From contig CAUYUJ010003901.1 in NCBI GenBank assembly GCA_963575745.1, positions 1 to 50,000 of the forward strand: a stretch of 50,000 nt of DNA, read 5' to 3'. Origin of the DNA: Prorocentrum cordatum (lineage: Eukaryota; Sar; Dinophyceae; Prorocentrales; Prorocentraceae). The notes under the pieces are model-generated. The model searched no databases. It was given only the letters and a program-made list of their open reading frames with translations, and was not told where the DNA came from. Both the position numbers and the translations under genes were made by a program. Below, one piece after another: positions 1 to 9,500 of this stretch. Numbering within the stretch: position 1 is the first letter of the stretch; every line of letters starts with the position of its first letter.

Positions 1-20
1 TGAGACGACCTGCCCGCCCT

Positions 21-1079
21 TTACGGCGTATGTTTCTTCAGCTCGTGCTTGAAGGATTGCTGGCCGGCCATTACTTGTAGGAGCAACGCGCGGTCAATGC
101 TACCTTTGGTATGACCATCGGCAGTCATATCCCGCGTGTCACACCATTGGACGCTTTCCACGATTCCACGTTCCATCATCTGGCGAATCCAGCTGATGTG
201 GCCAAGCAGAGTACACTCTGTGGGCTTCTTCAGATCCTTGCTAGACAAAGATTTGAAGACAGACTCGGCATCAATAGTCAGAGTGACTTTGATACATAGA
301 CCACCCATTTCCAATATGTTCTTTAACTGTGTGGGGGTCAATGGTCCCGAGTGTAGCTCGTGGAGCGTTACAATGGTCGGTTAGCAGTCTTCCAAGTTGT
401 GGGCTGCTGCCAGTGTTTCCGCAGAGTAGCTCGAACGCACCTGCAGTCGATGAGACTTGCAGTATGCGTCCACCAGGTGCACGACGGGTTTCCCCGCTTG
501 CGTGTGGCCACGCCTCAGCAGGTTCGCCCCGCGGATACCATAGCCTTTGACTTCGTCGTCTTCATCTCCGTTGAGACGACGATAGCCAGAATCGCTATGC
601 AGGTCGACTTCTCCTGTTGGAGTCATAGCATGATACACGATCTTCTTCGGGCCTGCCTGCAATTTTCTGGTAACCGCGTTTAGTCGTCGCACCTGGATGT
701 TTGTCGGTTCTTGGATACGTTGTAGTGAGACAACATAGACCATTAGCCATACCTGCGTGATCAACGCATAGGCTAGAGCGCCACGAAGACTGACGAACAT
801 ATCAGAAATTGTCTTCGTCGCCTTGCTTTCAGGATCAGCTCCTGTGAGTTCTGGATGTGTGATAGGACGAAGCTGTTTGATGTATTCGTCCTGATCGAGA
901 GTGACGCTCCCATCATCGGTCTTGTTGTACCGAACGGCACAGTTCGTGTATGTGTGCTTGTTCAGTTTGCACTTCCCAAACGTATCTTCAACACATTTGA
1001 CATACTTGTCAATAGCCTCTTCCTTCCCAGTCATATTGATGTCATCAACGTGCTTGGCTGTCAAGAGGTTTGGGCTCAT
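21..1079 (-). pseudogene. copia RT catalytic motif C and RNase H
   Basis: This is the C-terminal end of the pol region. The RT active-site box near 1040 reads LTAKHVDDINMTG, an HVDD variant of the usual YVDD. RNase H follows, with HSDSGYRR (first Asp), SAETLAA (Glu), TIDAESVF (third Asp) and the typical copia ending DTRDMTADGHTKG. Stop codons split the frame at 381, and the remaining 106 residues have no ATG start, so this is decayed or frame-disrupted coding sequence. The final stop is at 21-23. Domain assignment is firm. Activity is unlikely. Confidence 0.8.
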
Positions 1080-2720
1080 CTCGAACTCTTCGTCGTATGA
1101 AGTAGGCTGTAGCCCAAAGCTCCTAGTGATGGACCTGAGATTCAGCGAGAATGCCCTGGGAGCATCCTTCGTGCCCGTCCCCGGTTTCAGACACCGTGCC
1201 TGTCCCCGGTTTCAGACACCGGAGACAATGCTTTGTTTCGTCATATGACTCAAAGCCTGGCAGTGTGCGAAGGACAGCTGCTGACCCAGGTGGTAGTGTG
1301 AAACACACCACACGTTCTTTCTCGCCCGTTGCCGCGGCGAGCTCGCCATAGGTCAGTCCCTTCAAGAAAGCCATGTTGATGTCCAGGGAAGCGATGATCC
1401 AAGCTTTGTTGCATGCAGCAGAACTTGCGAGCAGTCTCTGGCTTGACCTCCTTGCCGTGCAGAGAAGGTTTCGACATCAAAGGCTTCAAGGTCCATGAAG
1501 CCACGGAGTACCAAGCGTAACCTGATCGTCCTTTCCATTTCGCCCTTTTCGTTCTTGACAAACATCCATTTGTATACGTAGCGTGACGTCATGATGTTAG
1601 ACGCCTTGCTTAAGTCAGTCATCTGGAAGCATTTGTTGTCAAGCCAAGTCTTCAGCTCTGTGTAGAGGGCTTTGGAGACCTTGACCGGATTTGCTTGGAT
1701 GTCGGCCTTCGTGAGTAGATCGTCTTCCTTGACGACCACGGCACGTTTGGAGGCAGCGCTAACGTATACTCGCATAGTTGTGACGCTGCTGTCATCCAAC
1801 AGTCGGTGTTGCTGCTCGGACAGGACGACTTTGGACATGTCTGCTGTGAAGCAGAGCTCGATATACTTCCCGTGCTCATCGGAGTCCAGATCATATTTGC
1901 TATCCGGTTCCGTGGAGCATAAAGGAACGTAGTAAGAAGTGTCCATGTCGTATCCTGGCGGGCGACCCCGCTCCGGCAAGTGGCCTTGCACATCTTCACA
2001 GGTCGTAGAGACTAATACACACTGTGTGTCTGTCATGTATGTAGGAACTGTATGCATGACTTCCTCTGTGTCAGCTTCAAGGAGTGTTCTGTCATCCATC
2101 AGTTCAGCATACCACGACTTCAAGACAAAAGCATCCAGATCTTCTTCTGTCTCCTCTATGATGGTCGGAAGCCGACCATCGTTGTCCGTAGGAGGCTCCT
2201 CAGGAGCTGCTGCTGGAGGTGATTCGCTTGGTGGTGGACCATCAGCGAGTTCCTCAAACTTAGTGAGATCTTGGTCAAACCCAGCAGACGGCTTCCTGGA
2301 TTTAAGACACTGGATGATGCGTGAGTGTGTAGATCCTGTGATGTCATAGATGTTCAAGGCAGTGCCATCAGCTTCATAGTAATGAAAACCAGGGGTCACA
2401 TCGTTATCATAGTGCACTAGTGTACAGCTGTCTGCATAAGGTGCGGCAGGCAGCTTCGTCAAGCTCTTGGCGAGTCGTACAGCAACAACGTTTTCAATAC
2501 GAAAGTAGTTGCGTATGAGGTACTGAAGAGCCAAGTGCACCTTAGGTGAAAGTCGGCTCGCAGCAGTCATCTGCAGCCGACCCTGTTTCGGTGGTAGATA
2601 TCCGAAAGTCATGGCGGGTTTCCCCGCTGGCAGACCGGCAATAAAGGCCAATACTGTTCGAAGGGCCGTATTGTCCGATCCTATCTCGCGGACCATAAGT
2701 GCTTCGATGTACAGTGTGTG
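1080..2720 (-). pseudogene. copia RT N-terminal half (fingers/palm)
   Basis: One open frame runs from the in-frame stop at 2721 down to 1362. It starts with an acidic, Pro-rich linker and then enters RT with the typical copia beginning ALYTELKTWLDNKCF and SRYVYKWMFVKNEKGE. After DVETFS near 1460 the coding frame changes. RT motif A, ASLDINMAFLKG, continues in another frame to KPGTG, and motif B (DAPRAFSLNLRS) is read in a further frame near 1140-1165. The second break coincides with a 25-base tandem duplication. This is a copia RT disrupted by at least two frame changes. Confidence 0.78.
1177..1226. repeat. 25-base tandem duplication inside RT
   Basis: A 20-base block at 1177-1196 recurs exactly at 1202-1221, giving a repeat period of 25. 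It lies between RT motifs A and B. Because 25 is not a multiple of three it changes the reading frame, and the residues after KPGTG on one side match the expected motif B only in another frame. This looks like a simple inactivating duplication. Confidence 0.85.
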
Positions 2721-3500
2721 TCATGTGTCAGGATACTGTACTCGTACTTCGCGATTGCCGACCTTCACGATGACCTGGCCTCGGTCAGGTTCGTTGCGGA
2801 TGACCGGGTATGGACCACTCCATCCACCCCAGTCGTCTTTCGTGGTGGTCGGGCGATGATAGTCCACGAGATCTCCCTCTTTGTAGTGAAAATCACCCGT
2901 AGCAGTAGTCTTCGTACGGAGAGCCCTGTTCGTCTTGGCAACCGCAGTGGCCTGCGTGATTGCCTCCAGACTAACCCTCCTGATTGTTTCCTCCCTTGAG
3001 TGATCTGATGATTCAGTGGGCTGATCATGATCCAAGACAGGGAAATCAGGAAGCATAGCTGGCTGTCTACCATACAGCGCATTGTACAGAGACACTTCAT
3101 TGTAGAAGGTAAATGCGTTGCTGGCAAACAAGGCTTCATGTAAGAGACGAGTGAAATTGAGAGGGATATGTAATCTATTCAATTCTTCTCCCATCACGTG
3201 TAGGAGGTGTCGAAGGATTCCGTTCCTAGCTTCGATAGTTGTAGCGTGTTGGCCACGCGCTCGAATACGAAGTTCTGTTCCCTTAGCCTTAAGGATGGCT
3301 TTTGCTGTATCATTATTCAGTGCTCCTTCCCCATCGGAGTATAGAATTTTAGCAGGGCCATGCTGCATCCAAGTCGTATGATAGGCATCGAGAACAGTAT
3401 GCATAGCTTTATCAGGAATCTCTGTGCCAGCTGCCCAGCGAATACAACGGTCGATGATGTGAAAAAACAATATGTTCCTGTTTATAAAAGAAGAGATCAC
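2721..3500 (-). pseudogene. copia integrase catalytic core
   Basis: This frame holds most of a retroviral-type integrase core. HIIDRCIRWAAGTEIPDKA follows the first catalytic Asp, which is in the upstream frame. YSDGEGAL carries the second Asp, and TIEARNGILRHLLHVMGEEL carries the catalytic Glu. The C-terminal part contains YKEGDLVDYHRP and VIVKVGNREV, a small barrel-like tail. It ends at a TGA at 2721-2723. The same frame continues without a break into the RT region, so this single stop separates integrase from RT. The 5' end joins the upstream integrase frame at a run of six T near 3475-3485. Confidence 0.82.
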
Positions 3501-4407
3501 ATTCGACTTCTTCGTTGAAACGTCCTGGCAGTGACACGGAAGGCATCACCGTGTTGCCTGGTTTATCCCAGGCTCGACATTCTCTACACGAGTCACAAAT
3601 GCCTTTGATCAGACTCAAACGGGTTTCACCCAGACCAACCTTGGTTAGAATCATCCGCATTTTTGGCTCCTTGGCATGAAACCAACTCAGGTGGAGTTTG
3701 CGGAGTTCTCGCTGCACTACAGCTGGGTCGAAGCTGCGCAGGTTTTGGAGGCTGAGCTGAACGTCGAAGCGAGTCCAATCAGGGAGCCTTGGCCTTGGCC
3801 TCGGCTCTGCATGAGGCTGCGGCGGTGGTGGAGGATCTCCTCCCTCCATGCGTCCGCGCCTTGCTGCAACTTGTGGCAGTCTACGGTGATCGTCAGAGCT
3901 GCCAGCGCCACGGTTGCCACCATTAGCCCCGTCGGCTCTGGTGATGTCATGGCTGCTGGCGCCTGCGGTTGGATCGCCCTCACCAGGCCGTGGCGGCCTA
4001 GGCGCGCGTATGCGCGCTCTCGCGGCCGGCGCCGCTTTTGCGGCTGGCGCCGCTTCAGCGGCTGGAGCCGCTTCCGCGGCTGGCGCCGCAGGAGCGGCTT
4101 GCCCCGCCGGGCGCGGCTGGCCAAAGTTATCTGGCAGCTTCCATTTTTCGGCGAATCTGCATGGGCCAGATATCTTGGTGTGGTGAGGATTGCTCTTCTG
4201 ATATTCCTTCTTACAGCTTGGACAGTCCCAGTAATACGGTTCAAACATCATACCACCGACACATCTTCGGACCCCTGCTGTGCTTTGGTGATTGCTTGTA
4301 GTTGTTGTCCACACAGCCAGGGCACCCAAGACCGCCAGGTGGTGGTCGACAGATTTCTCCGTTTGGGTGTCTCCGGATTGTTGGGTCGTCCAAGTCGTAG
4401 CCAGCAC
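3412..4407 (-). pseudogene. Zinc linker, Ala-Pro repeats and integrase N-terminus
   Basis: The frame reads a Cys-rich module (DCPSCKKEYQKSNPHH), then five six-residue AAPAAx repeats at 4022-4107, then a Pro-rich spacer. It ends in the integrase zinc domain: KLHLSWFHA supplies two His and CDSCREC the Cys pair. The first integrase Asp follows in VECDLFF, after which the frame fails. In copia elements this H2C2 domain precedes the DDE core. The segment before about 4260 is a shadow of the preceding frame, so the true join with the methyltransferase-like module is a frame change near 4260. Confidence 0.75.
4022..4107. repeat. Five mini-hairpins at 18-base spacing
   Basis: Units start at 4022, 4040, 4058, 4076 and 4094. 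The first four have perfect GCGGC/GCCGC stems and the fifth has one mismatch. On the minus strand they encode the AAPAAx hexapeptide repeat between the zinc linker and the integrase. Confidence 0.9.
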
Positions 4408-5720
4408 TGTTTGTTACGAACGCATAGCTGCGTTCACGATCCGCGAATGGATCGCGACCGTAAGCAAACAGGTCTTTGGCGATTTGCACCGCATCAACGA
4501 TCAGTGACTGCATTCTGTAGGTATACTGTGCCGCCCTTGCTTGCTCTTTGTTATAAGCATTGGCGTGCACATGATTTCCTGGACAACGCTTGCCTTTGAA
4601 AGGTGCCAACAACTCTTCTTTATTTGCCATTATCTGTGTTGGCTTGCGGATGTATTGTCCAAATGAATCTTTGAGACCAGTCGTGCACTGATCAATAATC
4701 GTTTGGCAAGTGACCTTGCGTTGTGCCAGTTCCTTCCATGGCTGTATCTCATCCACCCACGTGCCCATTGGTTGTTCCCTGAGAAAGAAACGTCTTAGGT
4801 CGTCTTGTAATAGAGCAACTGTTCCACAGAACGTGATGTGAGGCAGGTCCTCTTTGTGGTGTTTAAGCCACGTATCATGATTGACCTGTGCGTTGAAGTA
4901 GGAAGGGAGTCCAGTAGTTCTGCAACTTGGCTGCAGAATCGTGATCTTGACAAAGCAAGTCTTGAGGTAGTGGAGGACTGCTCTTTGTACTTCCGAGTTT
5001 CCAGGGTCAACCATAGATATCTTGTCAAGGTTCCCGCCTGACGAGAGCCCCCTCTTGAAGGCTAATATGGATATACCACCCTTGCCCCCACATAATTCAA
5101 GCATGTCCACTTGATTATTTCTGCCGTAGCATAACGACTGGACTATCGAGAAGACATCAGCATGTGAGTCAGCGGGTTGCCCCGCCGGTAACATCATGAA
5201 GATGTCCTCTGATTCGCTGTCCGAGTTCGAGTCGTCAAGAGGAACGTCGTTGAAATATGTGGAGCAGTCAAGCCCTTTGAGGTCCTCTCCACAGTCGTCG
5301 TTACCGTCTTCCACTTTCTTCGGGACTTTCTTCGGTTTGATGCCGGCTTCTTTGTCAGCTTTCTGCTTTTCTTTCTGTTTTATCCTGGCATCAGTGGGCA
5401 ACGCAGTTTCCGCGGAGAGATCCGCTGCGGAGGAATCCGCTATAAAATCAGGAAATGGCGGAATTTCAGGAAGGTTGTTGGTGGGTCGCGTTTGGCAACG
5501 CTCAATCGAAGGGGGAGGAGATCGATCGTCATCAACGATCGCTACACGCTTTGGGCGTGGCCTTCGCGACTCACCATTGCCATGAAGAACTGGAGCCGGA
5601 GGCTCCCAGTATAGCCGAGTACTGATGTTTGTAACCCCATCAGGTAATGGAGCTACATAATTGTACCCAGTTGGCTGATCCTGGATTCTAATGTCTTGAA
5701 CGATCTTGTTCGTGTCAGGT
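4241..5720 (-). pseudogene. Methyltransferase-like module 1 of copia element
   Basis: The open frame extends above 5401 to about 5700 without a Met, so the coding sequence is continuous with the upstream module after a one-base frame change. A basic linker (KQKEKQKADKEAG) is followed by a motif I-like VDMLELCGGKGGIS and then TILQPSCRTTGLPS where motif IV (Pro-Cys) is expected. FFLREQPMGTW stands at the motif VI position. A C-terminal CPGC module with a later His and Cys follows. The arrangement resembles C5-cytosine methyltransferase-like domains on dinoflagellate retroelements, but PPC has become PSC and ENV has become EQP. Catalysis is doubtful. Confidence 0.6.
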
Positions 5721-6348
5721 CGGTCGTGACCCTACGAACCACATGGTCCCATTGAGGGCCCTTCTGTGGACATTGAACGTAGTGTCTGACCTTTTTGTCA
5801 ACGCGTGTACACATACTGAGGTGTACCGCACTCCGCTCATTCCTGATCATGTTGGCTTTATCGAGTTGATCAAGGAAGCGTGCAATAATAATAGCCAAAG
5901 TTTTATACCGAAACTCGGCACGTTGCTGATCTTGGCCATACCAATCCAAATCATGCTCCTTGTGTGATCCACAAGTACATTTCCATAAGTTTAGCGGTAT
6001 ATGAGGACAAGATGTAGCAACTTGTATATAAGAACCACTGGGATATTTACTGGATCGGTCAAACTTGATACCGAAATGACAGAGTCTGATTCGTATAACG
6101 CTTAGCTTCAAATCTTCGATAACATCTTTGATCGGACCCTGTTTCCAGAAATACCCGGGTGGCCCCAGGATAACTATCTGCATTCTCAGAGCACGCGCTT
6201 TGATCAGGAGATTTTGTATACGTTGATAATGTGGTCCTGCCCTCTTTCCTGGTGTACGCACGTACCAATCAGAGGGTGTGGCCACCCACAACATATTGTA
6301 GTCTCCTGCCAACAAATTTCCCAAATACTGTGTTCCAGCTGAAGTCAT
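5653..6348 (-). pseudogene. Second methyltransferase-like module of copia element
   Basis: This 231-residue frame has YNMLWVATPSDWYVRTP, resembling a motif IV loop without the Cys. VILGPPGYFWKQGP sits at the motif VI position, followed by LCHFGIKF and a PSGSYIQVATSCPHIP strand pattern seen at the end of such domains. It then carries a His-Cys cluster (CTCGSHKEHDLDW). It lies directly upstream of module 1 and joins it by a frame change near 5700. I infer a degenerate duplicate of the methyltransferase-like fold, used structurally or decayed. The sequence alone does not prove the fold. Confidence 0.45.
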
Positions 6349-6549
6349 TACCTCATTATGGGTAATCCGGTCGCATATATATCCACGGGTTCGGAGTTCA
6401 GCGCAAGCTGTGCGAATATCTTCGATGACGAGGCATTTTGAATGATATTTTTCTTCTCGGGCCTCAGCGCGCCCAACGTATGTCGCGAGGAGGCCGGTAT
6501 TCGGCTTCTCTTCGCAAGCGAGCGCCGCCGGCGCGCCCGCCTGCCCCCG

Positions 6550-9500
6550 TCAGAGGGGCATGCTGTTAGCGGATGACTCCGCAGGCGTCACTGGTGCGGC
6601 TGCGCTCACGATCTCCACGCGGGTTGGCCCCGCAAGGTCCGTCGAACCTCCGCCCGTGCAACTTGGTGGTGGTGGCGGTGTCGCGGGTGGCCCCGCTTGG
6701 TTCTCAGGCGACCAATTATTCACCGCCTCCTGGACTGCCCAGAAAATCTTAGACTTCAGGGCATCCTTCATGTGTGGCCAGGTCCCTTCAGGACACTGTT
6801 GGCCTTTCCACCAGCTGTCGAGCGTCCTGTCTACGATCGCACGGGTCGTGTCCTTCAGGAGCTGCTTGTCGAGATACGGCTCGACAATGAACGCATCAGT
6901 CGTAACGGTCATGGACTGTCCCATCGCGGGTTGCCCCGCTGTTACCCCAGCGGGTGACCCCGCACCTACACCGGCGGGTGGCCCCGCATTGACGGAGTCC
7001 TCGTCGTTCTCCGTCTCGGTGTAGCCGTCATGACTACTGCGGATTGTGAAGGTGTTGGTGACCGTCTGGCTTTTAGCCCCGTCATACAACCCGCAGGGAA
7101 TGGCTAGGTGTCCTGAGGGGGTCTTCTTTGCCCTCAGGACCTTGGCGCCCTTCCCCAGCTTAAGAGTATAATCTCCGCTGGGGAAGATAACCTTCTGGAA
7201 GCCTGGCTTCAGCACGATGATTGTGTCACGTGCTTCCATGGCGCCCAGGCCCCAGATGGCTGGGAGGTTTGCACCTGAGCCCTCTGCGATGTTGGAAGCA
7301 TTCTCCTCGATGCGGGGGCTTGCCTCATTGGCGTATTGCACCCCGATCTTGAAGTTGCCCATTTTCCGACAGATCGCAGCACCCTCACCTACACCATTGA
7401 TGTAGAGGGTTTTGCTCAGTGTGCACATGGCCGGTCTGTGATTGTACCTGGCCATAACCTCCTGAAAGGTTCGTGCTGTATTAGCTCCGATGATGTTCAC
7501 GTTGGAGCCAATGTCTAGCATGAACGATATGCAGGGCATTCCGTCTTCGTCGGGGAAGAATGTCCCTGTCCGCGCCGCCAGAGCCATCGTACCATGGCCA
7601 TCAGGATGGTGCGTAATCTGTGAACCGAGCGTGCCTTTCAGTAGGCGTTGTTCCAGCACCCACTGGCTCATTGTTAGCTCGGTGCACCATATTTGCTCAT
7701 ATTGGCGGCGCTCCTCCACGGTAATTGGTTCCTGTTCGAGAACCAAATAATTCGCAGAGAGTGTGGAGGTCCACTCACCTCCTGGCGGAAGCGTATCCGT
7801 GACGTCACGTGTGTAGGTCAGCCCTTCCGTGTTGATCATAAAGGTATTGTGGAATTGGGCTGCCTCCGCGCTCTCGGCACTGGCCCGGCTTCTAGCGCTT
7901 ACCGGACTCTCTACACGTGAGGTTCTGGATCCGCCTCCGCTCCTGCCACTCCGCCTAATATTGGCCTCCATTGCCCTCAGGAATCCCGGATTCGGAGGTC
8001 CATTTGCGGGTGACCCCGCTTTGGCGGCAGGAGCCGCTTCGGCGGGTGGCCCCGCTGTGGCGGCGGGAGTCGCTTCGGCGGGTAACCCCGCTGCTGGGGG
8101 CCCCTGTGCTCGAAGCGTAGGCAGGATCGGCATCTGGATGCCTTGCTCTGGCGCTGCGGCACGAGCCTCTAGCGCCTCCACTGCTTCCCGCAGCCGACGC
8201 AGTTCCCGAGCATCCACCACGTATCTTTCCTGCTGGCGCGCCTGTTCCGACTCAGCGTCGCGCTGTCCAGCATACGGAAAGTGTGCTGTGATTATGCCCG
8301 GCCCACGACATACAGCGCAGGGTGCCTCGTTTGGCGCACCTGGTCGCTGATTGCGGACGTGCTGCTGTGCAACACGATCCCAGCATATATCGTGGAAGAA
8401 GTGCCCACACGCCAGTCTCCACACCGTGGTGCCCATCTCGTAGGGGTCCATACAGATTGGGCACTGTGTGAAGTTGTAGTCTGAAATGACTGGAGTAGGC
8501 ACGTCAGGGCGTGTCCGAGCCTGACGCTCGAAGGTAGTTTCACCCTCCCGATATGGCGTCGGTGGTGGCGGTCTATCTGTCTGTTCAGCGGGTGGCCCCG
8601 CGCCTGCGGGTGTCCCCGCTTGGTTATCACGCTCGATCCTTCTCTGGATCGCGCGCTGTTGGCGCAGCCTAGCGCTGTCCCGAGCCTGCTGCCTAGATGC
8701 CAGTATCGCTTGCTGCGTGTTGTGCGCGTCGCGAATGTAGTCTGGCATGCTGCCCAGAGCGGTTGGCACCGCGAGACCAGCTGGCTGAACTACGGTCTCG
8801 GGGTCCGTCGGCGTGGGCATGTAGGCGTAGTGCGGCATAGACTGCGCATCGACTGCTCGTGTATACTGCAAACGAAACATCTCATTGGCCAGATTTCGAG
8901 TGTATTCGTTTGCAGGTGGCCCCGCAATCATAGGAGTGTTATTCACCTGCGCGTAGTACTCCGGGTACATCGGCGCATCCATGGCCGGTGCCTCTGCTGG
9001 TCCATGATTATCCCATCCATATATTGGGTGTGATGCTATTCCTGGAATAAACACCTGTCGATATGGATTCGCGGGATCAGCATTCGGAGCGTCATCAGAA
9101 GTCCAGCTCCAGAGAGGCCGAAAGTCGCCATGATTCGTAACATCTATGTTGCGGTTCCGCAACAGGCTGGGCACTCTATCAGCTTGTTGCTGCAAAAAGG
9201 TAGCCTGTGCTCTCAAATTGGCTGCCCGACGTTCGTAGTCTGAGCCTTGTTGTCCGTCAGCGGGTGGCCCCGCGTGTGCGGATGACTCCGCAGGCGTTCG
9301 CTCGGCGGGTGTCCCCGCAGCCACTCCTCCTTCACTACCCCTCGGAGTGCCAAAGGGAGTGGTCGCCTGGAGTGCTGCTGCGAGCGCCGGATTTCCGCGA
9401 ATCGCCTGGAGTCGTTGCCACAGGCTGTTCTCGCTCGTTTCAGACGGCGGAGTCCGAAACGGCGAGCCACCATCTGAGCCGCCCATAGGAGCAAACCTCG

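Noticed and set aside
3655-3675. CATTTTTGGCTCCTTGGC resembling a spliced leader
   Set aside because: It lies inside integrase coding sequence in an expected protein block and breaks from the leader after GGCTC.
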